From Acidimicrobiia bacterium (GTDB lineage Bacteria; Actinomycetota; Acidimicrobiia; Spongiisociales; ZC4RG35), in assembly GCA_028284765.1 (NCBI GenBank), contig JANQRA010000010.1, positions 1 through 64,000 on the forward strand: a DNA stretch of 64,000 nucleotides, written 5' to 3'. Below are positions 51,152-59,570 of the stretch, piece after piece. The translations under genes and the position numbers were made by a program. Within the stretch, counting starts at the first letter, position 1; each line of letters opens with the position of its first letter. The notes under the pieces are model-generated. The model saw nothing but the letters and a program-made list of their open reading frames with translations, was not told the origin of the DNA and did not search any database.

Positions 51152-51202
51152 CTCGAACCTGCACCTCGTTCCGCCTGGCGCGCTCCCGTGCAGGCTCGAC
51201 GA
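51152..51202 (+). repeat. Family B palindromic repeat, copy B4
   Basis: A 51-bp copy 73 bp after B3, repeating the tandem spacing of B1-B2. It ends 8 bp before the stop codon of the convergent phosphodiesterase gene. Confidence 0.88.
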
Positions 51203-51209
51203 CTAGGCG

Positions 51210-52268
51210 CTATCCGAGGAGGAGGGGGATTTCCATCTCGTCGGGTGACAGGCCGCCGTGGTAGGCGTGGAGTCGCCTGTCAAAGGCCGGTGGATACAGC
51301 CCGGAGTCGGGCGGGGCATGGACCCAGAGTTCGGGCGCTCTTCCGATTGTTGCCTCTGTGGGATCGGGACCGAGCAACGACAAGCCGTCTACAGCCTTCC
51401 CTCCGAACCGGTCAACAACCTCACCCGACCTCTCTCCCCATACCTGGAGCACCCGCGAGTCTCCTGCGAATCGCAGATTCTCCAGTCCTCGGACTCGGAT
51501 CTTGGCCTCTTCTGCGACAGCGAGGAGTCCGTGGTCCGAGGTTCCGACAACCGGTACCCCGGGTTCGACGCCGGCAGCGATGCCCTCCCAAATCGCGGCT
51601 GCCACTTTCATGGCCTCTCCGAACTCCCGGGACCCGAGACCGAAGGAATGCCCGGCCACATCGACGAAGGGAACGTAGGTGAAGATGAACCGACCAGGTT
51701 CTCGGGCGAGGACCGTGGTCGCTTCGATTAGGTCAGGCCAGTCCCACGCCGTCTCAAATCGCGCCCCTCGGTAGAGGGCCCGACTGAGCGGGGAGCCCTG
51801 GAAACTGCCTGGTTGGACGGTTATCGGTTCCACACCTTGCTCTCTGAGCCGCTCCCAGAGATTCGGCATCGGAAGGATGTTCGGGTAGTCGAAGGGCACC
51901 GGCTGACCCGTTAGGTCCATCCACTTCAGGGTGTTGACGACTTTGCCCAGGTCATCTCGGTAGACGAGGTGGCCGATCGTGCCGTGCTGCGACGGCGGCA
52001 GGCCGGTGGCGATCGTGGACAACGAAGCAGACGTGGTCGATGGAAAGCCACAGGTCAGCGTGGTAGAGAGGGACCGCGCAAAGGCTCCGGCTTCCGGATG
52101 TGACAGCTGAGCCGCACCCAGCCCGTCGAACAACACGAGGACGTAGGTCGGAGCTTCGGGGAGCGATTCGTCTAGTCCTGAGGCCGGTGCCGAACCGATC
52201 ATCCTGGTCTCGATTTCGGCCATGAGATTGACCAACCCCGTGCCTCGGTAGGAGGGCAGTTTTTCCAC
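51210..52268 (-). CDS. Type I phosphodiesterase / nucleotide pyrophosphatase family protein
   Basis: A 352-residue alkaline phosphatase superfamily protein without signal peptide. Metal and nucleophile sites: VLFDGLGAAQL near residue 45, nucleophile Thr in CGFPSTTSASLSTIATG near 75-85, FVDVAGHSFGLG near 205, GTSDHGLLA near 245 and HAYHGGLSPDEMEIPLL at the C-terminus. It probably hydrolyses a phosphodiester or pyrophosphate bond; the substrate is unknown. Its ATG at 52268 is 84 bp from the second nuo operon on the other strand. Confidence 0.88.
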   Translation of the reverse strand: MEKLPSYRGTGLVNLMAEIETRMIGSAPASGLDESLPEAPTYVLVLFDGLGAAQLSHPEAGAFARSLSTTLTCGFPSTTSASLSTIATGLPPSQHGTIGHLVYRDDLGKVVNTLKWMDLTGQPVPFDYPNILPMPNLWERLREQGVEPITVQPGSFQGSPLSRALYRGARFETAWDWPDLIEATTVLAREPGRFIFTYVPFVDVAGHSFGLGSREFGEAMKVAAAIWEGIAAGVEPGVPVVGTSDHGLLAVAEEAKIRVRGLENLRFAGDSRVLQVWGERSGEVVDRFGGKAVDGLSLLGPDPTEATIGRAPELWVHAPPDSGLYPPAFDRRLHAYHGGLSPDEMEIPLLLG

Positions 52269-52352
52269 CGAAACAAGGGTAGATCGCTGACTTCGACCTA
52301 AAAGCTGTCATGCGTATACTCGCCCGCGGTCAGTCCCCGACCTAGTTGAGGC

Positions 52353-52718
52353 ATGAGCCCATATTTTGAGAGCTATTTGACGGTCGGCGCCTTCGCCGCT
52401 CTGGGAGCGGTTTTGGTGCTAGCGATGCTTGGCGTTGCCGCTGTGTTGCGCCCGGCGAAACCTTCCAAGACCAAAAACATGACCTACGAGTGTGGGGTCG
52501 ACCCAGTCGGGTCGGGTTGGAGCCAGACCTATGTCCGCTACTACGTATTCGGTCTCTTGTTCGTGATCTTCGACGTAGAAGCAGTCTTCATCTTCCCTTG
52601 GGCGATTCAGGCCGAGCAGCTCGGAGTGTTCGGGTTGGTGGCGATGATTCTCTTCATGCTCACCCTCCTCGAGGGTCTCGCCTATGCAGTGAAGAAGGGC
52701 GTACTCAAATGGGTTTGA
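52353..52718 (+). CDS. nuoA: NADH-quinone oxidoreductase subunit A (operon 2)
   Basis: A 121-residue three-helix subunit with the loop [21 protein letters not shown] and the conserved Cys. First gene of the second complex I operon. No Rex-type operator is visible in the 84-bp promoter region, in contrast to operon 1, so the two operons are probably regulated differently. It overlaps nuoB2 by 10 bp. Confidence 0.95.
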   Translation: MSPYFESYLTVGAFAALGAVLVLAMLGVAAVLRPAKPSKTKNMTYECGVDPVGSGWSQTYVRYYVFGLLFVIFDVEAVFIFPWAIQAEQLGVFGLVAMILFMLTLLEGLAYAVKKGVLKWV

Positions 52719-53206
52719 TCGACAAGTTCGGCGCCCCCAAACCCGTTTCCTGGCTTCTCAACTGGTCCCGTAGCTATTCGATGTGGCTCTTCCAGTTCGG
52801 CCTCGCCTGTTGTGCGATCGAGCTGATGGCTGCCTCAGGACCGAGATACGACTTCATGCGATTCGGGATCATCCCGCTTCCGGCGTCTCCCCGCCAGGCC
52901 GACTTGATGGTTGTGGCAGGGACGGTCACGGACAAGATGGCTCCTTCGGTCAAACGTCTCTACGACCAGATGCCCGAGCCGAAGTATGTGATTTCGATGG
53001 GTTCCTGTTCGAACTGTGGGGGCCCCTACTGGGATTCCTATTCAGTCACGAAGGGTGTCGACCAGCTGATTCCAGTCGATGTCTACGTCCCAGGTTGCCC
53101 CCCTCGCCCCGAGGCGCTCATGGAGGGCATCGTCCTTCTCCAGAAGTTGATTCAGAACGAAGACGTGAAAGAGAAGTGGAATCAGCGTGACACAGTCCCC
53201 GTCTGA
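52709..53206 (+). CDS. nuoB: NADH-quinone oxidoreductase subunit B (operon 2)
   Basis: About 165 residues from ATG 52709. Cluster N2 ligands are present in [22 protein letters not shown] and [14 protein letters not shown] adds one more Cys next to the usual position. It belongs to an 11-subunit complex. The N-terminus is amphipathic ([16 protein letters not shown]). The stop overlaps nuoC2 by 20 bp. Confidence 0.96.
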   Translation: MGLIDKFGAPKPVSWLLNWSRSYSMWLFQFGLACCAIELMAASGPRYDFMRFGIIPLPASPRQADLMVVAGTVTDKMAPSVKRLYDQMPEPKYVISMGSCSNCGGPYWDSYSVTKGVDQLIPVDVYVPGCPPRPEALMEGIVLLQKLIQNEDVKEKWNQRDTVPV

Positions 53207-53804
53207 GGGCGAGGCCGCAGCCTCGGCCCCGGAAGAGGCTGAGGTCCACCCGCTGCAAGAGTTCGCCGATCGCGTTGCGGCCGCAGTCGGTGGCGATGCC
53301 GAGATTCAGTTCGACACTGTCAAGGTGAAGGTCCCCGCCGACCAGTGGGTCGATGCGCATCAGACTGCGCGTGACGATCTCGATCTGGTCTTCTTCTCGT
53401 GGCTCTCGGCCATTGACTGGGCCAACGAGGTCGAAGCCGGAGACCCCCTCTCCGAGGAGGTCGACGAGCGTTTCGAAGTGATGAGCGCTCTATCAGACCT
53501 GACCGACGGCAATCTCGTCGTGATGTCGACTGACCTGGACAAGGAAGAAGCGTCGCTGGCCACGCTCACCTCGGTTTACGCCGGTGCGAATTGGCACGAG
53601 CGCGAGGCCTACGAGATGTTCGGCATCGACTTTGCAGGACACCCCCAGCTCGAACACCTCTACCTCCCCGACAGCTTCGCAGGCAATCCGCTGCTCAAGA
53701 GCTATCCATTGTTGAGCCGAGAGGTGAAGCCGTGGCCCGGCACTGTCGACGTCGAGGCCATGCCCGAGAAAGACGAACCCACGACGGAGAACCCGGAGTC
53801 ATGA
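53187..53804 (+). CDS. nuoC: NADH-quinone oxidoreductase subunit C (operon 2)
   Basis: A 205-residue subunit with an acidic, Ala/Glu-rich N-terminus and the conserved part [22 protein letters not shown], then [18 protein letters not shown] 53187 is in the nuoB2 coding end. A Glu/Pro-rich tail ([12 protein letters not shown]) extends past the family core. It partners NuoD2 at the quinone site. Confidence 0.94.
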   Translation: MTQSPSEGEAAASAPEEAEVHPLQEFADRVAAAVGGDAEIQFDTVKVKVPADQWVDAHQTARDDLDLVFFSWLSAIDWANEVEAGDPLSEEVDERFEVMSALSDLTDGNLVVMSTDLDKEEASLATLTSVYAGANWHEREAYEMFGIDFAGHPQLEHLYLPDSFAGNPLLKSYPLLSREVKPWPGTVDVEAMPEKDEPTTENPES

Positions 53805-54994
53805 CAACTCTTGACGCCGACACAGTCCGTCACCTGAGCGAGGCGCAGGTCTCGGTCGAGCTTCAGACCGAAGACATGACGCTGAACATCGGGCCGCAGC
53901 ATCCCTCGACCCACGGTGTCCTCCGTCTCGTCGCCAGAGTCAATGGCGAGCAGGCGTACGACGTGAAGCCGGTCATCGGGTACATGCATCGCGGGTACGA
54001 GAAGCTGTCAGAGGTTCGCACCTACCCCCAGATCACGACGATCGTCAATCGCATCGACTGGGTTTCCGGGTATGCCAACGAGGTCCCGTTCATCGTGGCC
54101 GCCGAGAAGCTCATGGAGATCGAGGTTCCGGAGCGAGCCCAGTACATCCGGCTGATCCTCACCGAGATGGCACGTATCTCATCACACCTCGTTTTCAACG
54201 CCTCGTATCCTTTGGAGTTGGGCGCTGCCACTCCGCTGTTCTTCGCCCTTCGTGAGCGGGAGCGGATCCTCGATCTTCTGGAGAGTGTCACCGGAGGCCG
54301 CTTCCACCCCAACTTCAATCGCATAGGTGGGGTGAAGCCCGCCTATGGGTCGGGTTCGACCACGAGGAAGCAGGTGCAGGACCTTCCGGCTGGCTTCTTG
54401 GCTGAGACCAGGAATGCGATGGATCAAGTCGCCATCGCCGTTGACGAGCTGGAGAACCTCGTTGCCGGTAACGAGATAATCCTCGCCCGCACCAAAGGCA
54501 TCGGCATCCTTCCACCTGAAGTTGCGGCGGCCTACGGAGTCTCCGGACCGAATCTGCGGGCGAGCGGTGTGCCGTTTGATCTTCGTAAGACTCAGGACTA
54601 CCTCCCGTACGACAAGTTCGACTTCGACGTCATCACCGGCGAGAACGGTGACTGCTGGGACCGTTGGTACGTCCGGCTGGCGGAGATTCGAGAGTCGGCG
54701 AAGCTCGTGCAGCAGGCCATCGATTCCATCCCAAGCGGACCGCTGCAGGCGAAGGTCCCCAAGGTCATCAAGGTGCCGAAAGGCGAGACATACGTTCGAG
54801 CCGAGAACCCCAAGGGTGAGATGGGTTACTACCTCGTCTCTGACGGTGGCTCCGGCCCGTACCGCCTGAAGATTCGGTCGGCGAGCTTCTCCAACATCTC
54901 AATGCTGCCCTGGATTCTCGAGGGTGCCCTGGTGCCAGACATCATCGCCATCATGGGCTCACTCGACTTCGTGCTCGGAGACGTGGACCGCTGA
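53801..54994 (+). CDS. nuoD: NADH-quinone oxidoreductase subunit D (operon 2)
   Basis: About 397 residues from ATG 53801, overlapping the nuoC2 stop. The core begins at NIGPQHPSTHGVLRLVARV and includes GYMHRGYEKLSE, GENGDCWDRWYVR and the end GDVDR. It lacks the 60-residue acidic extension of NuoD1. The longer open frame upstream of 53801 is nuoC2 in another frame. Confidence 0.96.
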   Translation: MTTLDADTVRHLSEAQVSVELQTEDMTLNIGPQHPSTHGVLRLVARVNGEQAYDVKPVIGYMHRGYEKLSEVRTYPQITTIVNRIDWVSGYANEVPFIVAAEKLMEIEVPERAQYIRLILTEMARISSHLVFNASYPLELGAATPLFFALRERERILDLLESVTGGRFHPNFNRIGGVKPAYGSGSTTRKQVQDLPAGFLAETRNAMDQVAIAVDELENLVAGNEIILARTKGIGILPPEVAAAYGVSGPNLRASGVPFDLRKTQDYLPYDKFDFDVITGENGDCWDRWYVRLAEIRESAKLVQQAIDSIPSGPLQAKVPKVIKVPKGETYVRAENPKGEMGYYLVSDGGSGPYRLKIRSASFSNISMLPWILEGALVPDIIAIMGSLDFVLGDVDR

Positions 54995-55998
54995 TGGACG
55001 CGATTCTCGACCTGTTCGACAACTTCTGGGTCTCCCTGGGCGGGAAGCTCCTCCTCGTCGCACTGATGATCCCCCTCATCGGAATGGTCATCGGATTCGC
55101 CGAGATGAAGCTCTCGGCCAAGATGCAGTACCGGGTCGGCCCCTACTTTGCCGGTGGCCGCTGGGGTTGGGCTCAGCTGATCGCCGATGGTGTGAAGTTC
55201 TTCCAGAAGGAAGACATCATCCCCACCGACGCCGATCGGCCGGTCTTCAAGGCCGCACCGATCCTGGTGCTGGTCGGGACAGTCGCTCTCTTCGTCGTCA
55301 TCCCGTTCGGCCCGGGCCTGATCTTCAACGACCTCGACGTCGGCATCTTCTACGCCCTGGCCATCTCGTCGCTGAGCACCATCGGTGTCTTGATGGCCGG
55401 TTGGTCGTCAGCCAACAAGTACTCCCTGATGGGTGGTCTCCGAGCGGCCGGACAGCTGATCGCATACGAGCTCCCGCTGGTGCTCGCGGTGGTCGGGTCC
55501 GTCATCCTCGCCGGCACGATGAGCATGCAGGGCATCGTCCAGGCTCAGATCGATGCCGGGTACCCCTACATCGTCTTCCAGCTTGTCGGCTTCGTCATCT
55601 TCATGATTGCTGCCCTCGCCGAGCTGACCCGGATCCCGTTCGACATGCCGATTGCGGAGTCCGAGCTTGTGATGGGGTACGTCACTGAATACTCAGGATT
55701 CCGCTTCCTGTTCTTTTTCCTCGCCGAGTTCGCAAACATGTTCACGATGTCGGCGATCGCCGTCACTCTCTTCCTTGGCGGCTACTGGCTTCCCGGTGTC
55801 CCTCAGGACGTTCTGGAGTGGGCCGGCCCCTTCATCCTGATGGGCAAGGTGTTCCTGCTCGTGTTTGCGATGATCTGGTTCCGCTGGACGTTCCCGCGTT
55901 TCCGCGAGGACCAGCTCCAGAGTCTTGCGTGGAAGATCCTCGTGCCGATCGCGATCCTCAACATCATCGTGACGGCAACTTTGAAGGTGGTGTTCTAG
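54994..55998 (+). CDS. nuoH: NADH-quinone oxidoreductase subunit H (operon 2)
   Basis: A 334-residue membrane subunit with AEMKLSAKMQYRVGPYFAGG, VKFFQKEDIIPTDADRP, AELTRIPFDMPIAESELVMGY and TEYSGFRFLFFFLAEF. ATG overlaps the nuoD2 stop by one base. The acidic residues of the E-channel loop are kept, although the wording differs from NuoH1 (PIAESE rather than VEAEQE). Confidence 0.96.
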   Translation: MDAILDLFDNFWVSLGGKLLLVALMIPLIGMVIGFAEMKLSAKMQYRVGPYFAGGRWGWAQLIADGVKFFQKEDIIPTDADRPVFKAAPILVLVGTVALFVVIPFGPGLIFNDLDVGIFYALAISSLSTIGVLMAGWSSANKYSLMGGLRAAGQLIAYELPLVLAVVGSVILAGTMSMQGIVQAQIDAGYPYIVFQLVGFVIFMIAALAELTRIPFDMPIAESELVMGYVTEYSGFRFLFFFLAEFANMFTMSAIAVTLFLGGYWLPGVPQDVLEWAGPFILMGKVFLLVFAMIWFRWTFPRFREDQLQSLAWKILVPIAILNIIVTATLKVVF

Positions 55999-56499
55999 AT
56001 GGCAACGAACAGCAGACCCGCAATCCCGGGGATGGGGATGATCAAGGGCCTCGGGGTGACAATCACCACGATGTTCAAGACGATCTTCCTTCCTGGGAAA
56101 CACCTCCGCACGGTCAACTATCCGAAGGTCAAGGAGACACCCGTCCCACGTGCACGTGGGGTAATCGCTCTGGATCAGGACGCCTGCACCGTCTGCATGC
56201 TGTGCGCCCGCTCCTGTCCCGATTGGTGTATCTACATCGAAGGCCACAAGGAAGAGATTCCGCCTGAGAAGCCAGGTGGCCGTATCAAGGTGCGTGCCAA
56301 ACTCGATCGCTTCGACATCGACTATGCCCTCTGTATGTACTGCGGCATCTGTGTTGAGGTTTGCCCGTTCGATGCGCTCTTCTGGAGCCCGGAGTACGAG
56401 TACTCCGAGTACAAGATGGGCGAAATGCTGCACGACATGCATCGTCTGCAGGATGAGTGGCTGCCAACTGTCCCCGAACAACCGGCGCTCGAAAAATGA
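55999..56499 (+). CDS. nuoI: NADH-quinone oxidoreductase subunit I (operon 2)
   Basis: A 166-residue dicluster ferredoxin subunit: [18 protein letters not shown] and [18 protein letters not shown]. In an 11-subunit complex without NuoEFG, NuoI would be the electron entry point, probably from reduced ferredoxin or an F420H2-type module (inferred from related complexes). It follows nuoH2 directly and overlaps nuoJ2. Confidence 0.96.
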   Translation: MATNSRPAIPGMGMIKGLGVTITTMFKTIFLPGKHLRTVNYPKVKETPVPRARGVIALDQDACTVCMLCARSCPDWCIYIEGHKEEIPPEKPGGRIKVRAKLDRFDIDYALCMYCGICVEVCPFDALFWSPEYEYSEYKMGEMLHDMHRLQDEWLPTVPEQPALEK

Positions 56500-57047
56500 C
56501 CTTTGAGACATGGATCTCCGAGCCGGTCAACTGGGCGTTCTCCGCGATCGCCCTGGCTGTCCTGTTCTCGGGTCTGCGCGTCGTCACGGCCAAGAACGTG
56601 GTGCACGCAGCTCTCTATCTCGTGGCGACTCTCGCCGGGACCGCTGGTCTCTTCCTTATCCTCTCCGCAGAGTTCGTGGCCTGGGTGCTCGTTCTCGTCT
56701 ACATCGGCGCGGTGATCGTCCTCTTCCTGTTCGGAATCATGATCACGAGAGCGCCCACCGGGTTGGACGAGGGCCTCGACGTCGAAAAGAAGCTGTGGCC
56801 TGCCCTTCTGTCTGTAGCGGTGTTCGTTGCCATGGCGTGGGCGTCTGTCAACGCATTTGGCACTCAAGAGATCCTCGACACCGGCAACCCGACATCCACG
56901 GAGATTCTTGGTGAAGCACTTCTCGGCCGGTTTGTGATCCCGTTCGAGATCGTCGGCTTCATCCTTCTCGCTGCTCTCGTCGGTGGTATCACCGTCGCTC
57001 GGAAGGACCTGACTCCCGCTGAGGAAGAAGAGGAGGCCGCGGTCTGA
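56496..57047 (+). CDS. nuoJ: NADH-quinone oxidoreductase subunit J (operon 2)
   Basis: About 183 residues with five helices and the key segment [24 protein letters not shown] 56496 overlaps the nuoI2 stop (ATGA). The C-terminus ends in a run of Glu (AEEEEEAAV). The stop overlaps the nuoK2 start. Confidence 0.94.
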   Translation: MTFETWISEPVNWAFSAIALAVLFSGLRVVTAKNVVHAALYLVATLAGTAGLFLILSAEFVAWVLVLVYIGAVIVLFLFGIMITRAPTGLDEGLDVEKKLWPALLSVAVFVAMAWASVNAFGTQEILDTGNPTSTEILGEALLGRFVIPFEIVGFILLAALVGGITVARKDLTPAEEEEEAAV

Positions 57048-57352
57048 TGGTTGTCAGTCAGTTCCTCGTCCTCGCGGCAGCCCTGTTCGCAATGGGCGTG
57101 TACGGCCTGCTCATTCGACGCAACATCGTTCTCATCCTGCTGTCGGTCGAGTTGATGCTGAATGCGGTCAATATCAACCTCGTTGCCTTCGAGTCGATGA
57201 TCGTCACCACCGAGGCTCTTGGTCAGGTCTTTGCCATCTTTGTCATCACGGTTGCCGCCGCCGAAGTGGGTGTCGGTCTCGCCATCGTCTTGATGATCTT
57301 CAGGAATCGTCAGTCCGCCAACGTCGACGAGCTCGACCTGATGAGGTATTAG
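57047..57352 (+). CDS. nuoK: NADH-quinone oxidoreductase subunit K (operon 2)
   Basis: A 101-residue three-helix subunit with both membrane Glu residues ([12 protein letters not shown] and VAAAEVGVGLAI). It is followed by a 132-bp gap containing family C hairpin C3 before nuoL2. Confidence 0.96.
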   Translation: MVVSQFLVLAAALFAMGVYGLLIRRNIVLILLSVELMLNAVNINLVAFESMIVTTEALGQVFAIFVITVAAAEVGVGLAIVLMIFRNRQSANVDELDLMRY

Positions 57353-57360
57353 TTCGATGG

Positions 57361-57454
57361 CACACCGACTTTTCCCTCGCCCACCTTCACCTTCTTTGAG
57401 AGGAATGTGCGTCGCGTCTGCGCAGGCTCGGGAAAACAGACGCCGGTCGGTGTG
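57361..57454 (-). repeat. Family C bulged hairpin, copy C3
   Basis: On the minus strand: outer stem CACACCGAC pairs with GTCGGTGTG (57446-57454 and 57361-57369), 9-nt bulge CGGCGTCTG (57437-57445, identical to C2), then inner stem TTTTCCC...GCC pairs with GGC...GGGAAAA (57425-57436 and 57370-57381). Both stems differ from C1 and C2 yet remain paired, while the bulge and the flanking GAC and TTT are constant. It lies within the nuo operon 2, between nuoK and nuoL. Confidence 0.8.
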
Positions 57455-57484
57455 CAGCTACCGCCGCGCTGGAGGTGAGTTGTA

Positions 57485-59536
57485 GTGCGTGGCTTCTTGT
57501 ACGACTTAGCCATCCTCGCCGTTGACGAGGGAAAGGCCATCGAGGCCGGTGACGGCGGCTTCTGGGCAGATACCGCGGGCATCATGCTCATCACTCCGTT
57601 CATCGCCTTCCTGGCGATCCTCGCTGTGGGCAAGAAGCTCAAGCACAACGGTGGTGAGATCGCCGTAGCCGCGCTGGCCATCAACCTTCTTTGGGCCAGT
57701 GTCCTGTTTGTCATGAACATGACCGGCGGGGTCCTCACCGAGACAACCTTTGAGATCGCGCGGATCGGGTCCGACCTCGTTTTCGAATTGGGATGGGCGG
57801 TCGACGGCCTGTCGATCATGATGTACTTCCTGGTCAACTTTGTTGGCCTACTCGTCTTCATCTACGCCATCGGTTACATGAAGGGCGACGTCAGGGTCCA
57901 CTGGTTCTTTGCAGCCTTCTCCCTGTTCGCCGGTGCGATGTTGATCCTCGTCGGCGCTCCCAACTTGGTGCAGCTCATCATCGGCTGGGAAGGCGTGGGT
58001 CTCGCCAGCTACTTCTTGATAGGCTTCTACTGGGACGACCTTGACAACGTGAAGGCCGGCAACAAGGCGTTCATGACCAACAAGGTCGCCGACGTCGGTC
58101 TGATCCTCGGAGCGATCATCCTCGGCGTATCAATCGGAACCTTCGACTTTGGAGAGCTCTCCAAGCTGGCAGCCGAGCACGATGAAGCACTCGGCGCTGT
58201 CGCCCTCGTAGGTGGTTTGCTTCTCTTCTTCGGAGCCATGGGCAAGAGCGCTCAGTTCCCGTTGCACATCTGGTTGCCCGACGCCATGGCAGGCCCGACC
58301 CCGGTGTCAGCGCTCATGCACGCCGCAACGATGGTTACGGCTGGCATCTACTTGATGGCCCGAACGTTCCCTCTGTTCCAGAACTTCGATGATCTGGCTG
58401 GCGACGGTCGGATGTGGATGGTCGCCATCGGGACCATCACCCTCTTTGCCATCGGCCTTCTGGCTCTCGTCGCCGACGACATCAAGAAGGTGCTGGCCTA
58501 TTCGACGGTCTCTCAGCTCGGCTACATGATGACCGCTGTCGCAGCTGGCGGCTACACCGCCGGACTCTTCCATTTGTTCACACACGCCTTCTTCAAAGCA
58601 CTTCTGTTCCTCGGTGCCGGCTCAGTGATTCACGCGGTCCACTCCAACAACATGAGTGACATGGGTGGTTTACGGAAGTACATGCCGACTACCTATTGGA
58701 CGTTTGTTGTCGGTTCGCTCGCGCTCGCCGGAATCATCCCGTTGGCCGGCTTCTGGTCGAAGGACGAGATCCTCGCCACCCTTGGCCACGAGGGCTTCAC
58801 GCTTGTGATGTGGATTGCCATCGCCGGTGCTTTCGTGACTGCGTTCTACATGACCCGAGCGGTGGCTCTGACGTTCCACGGTGAGTACAAGGGTCACGGA
58901 GAGCCTCACGAGTCGCCACCGATCATGACTGGTCCGCTCGTCGCACTCGCCATTCCCTCGATGCTGTTCGGGTTCCTCAATGTGCCGGGTCTCAGCCTTC
59001 CCGGAATTGGGAACTTCACCGAGTGGCTCGGTGTGCGAGTGGTCGCGATGGGTGACTATCACCCCGAGTCGGTCGACTGGGGTCTGGCCGCGATCGGACT
59101 TGCAGCTGCCCTACTCGGAATCGCACTTGGATGGCGTCTGTGGGGCCCGGACAAAGACACGCAGGCTGCCCGAGATCGCTTCAACGTGCCGGTGCTGTAT
59201 CCGCTGCTCAGACGCAAGTACTACATCGATGACGCTGCATTGGGGATCGTTGGAGCGACCACCGGACCTATCGCCCGCTTCATCGATTGGACCAACACCT
59301 ACATCTTCGACGGCATTGTCAACGCAGTTGGTGGCATGACCAAGTGGCTGGGGGGAATCACCTACAACTTCCTCGATCAGCTGGGTGTTGATGGAGTTTT
59401 CAACGGTTTGTCGGCTGCGGCCGACTCAGCTGGATCGTCGGTCCGCAAGTTGCAGACCGGTCGGGTCCAGCAGTACGCATCCGGCTTTGTAGCCGGTGCA
59501 CTGATACTCGTAGTCCTATTCGTGTTCGTCATATGA
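57485..59536 (+). CDS. nuoL: NADH-quinone oxidoreductase subunit L (operon 2)
   Basis: A 683-residue antiporter-like subunit from GTG 57485 with a GGAGGTGAG ribosome binding site. Motifs: GWEGVGLASYFLIGFYW, FMTNKVADVGLILGA, KSAQFPLHIWLPDAMAGPTP and THAFFKALLFLGAGSVIH. It is about 55 residues longer than NuoL1, mainly by a hydrophobic N-terminal stretch and the C-terminus. The following gene starts 34 bp later. Confidence 0.96.
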   Translation: MRGFLYDLAILAVDEGKAIEAGDGGFWADTAGIMLITPFIAFLAILAVGKKLKHNGGEIAVAALAINLLWASVLFVMNMTGGVLTETTFEIARIGSDLVFELGWAVDGLSIMMYFLVNFVGLLVFIYAIGYMKGDVRVHWFFAAFSLFAGAMLILVGAPNLVQLIIGWEGVGLASYFLIGFYWDDLDNVKAGNKAFMTNKVADVGLILGAIILGVSIGTFDFGELSKLAAEHDEALGAVALVGGLLLFFGAMGKSAQFPLHIWLPDAMAGPTPVSALMHAATMVTAGIYLMARTFPLFQNFDDLAGDGRMWMVAIGTITLFAIGLLALVADDIKKVLAYSTVSQLGYMMTAVAAGGYTAGLFHLFTHAFFKALLFLGAGSVIHAVHSNNMSDMGGLRKYMPTTYWTFVVGSLALAGIIPLAGFWSKDEILATLGHEGFTLVMWIAIAGAFVTAFYMTRAVALTFHGEYKGHGEPHESPPIMTGPLVALAIPSMLFGFLNVPGLSLPGIGNFTEWLGVRVVAMGDYHPESVDWGLAAIGLAAALLGIALGWRLWGPDKDTQAARDRFNVPVLYPLLRRKYYIDDAALGIVGATTGPIARFIDWTNTYIFDGIVNAVGGMTKWLGGITYNFLDQLGVDGVFNGLSAAADSAGSSVRKLQTGRVQQYASGFVAGALILVVLFVFVI

Positions 59537-59570
59537 GAAGTCACGTCACCATCACCAAGAGAGGCAACTA

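Noticed and set aside
57404-57432. Additional family B repeat (TGCGTCGCGTCTGCGCAGG-like)
   Set aside because: Only a short stretch resembles the right arm, and the sequence is better explained as the loop and inner stem of hairpin C3.
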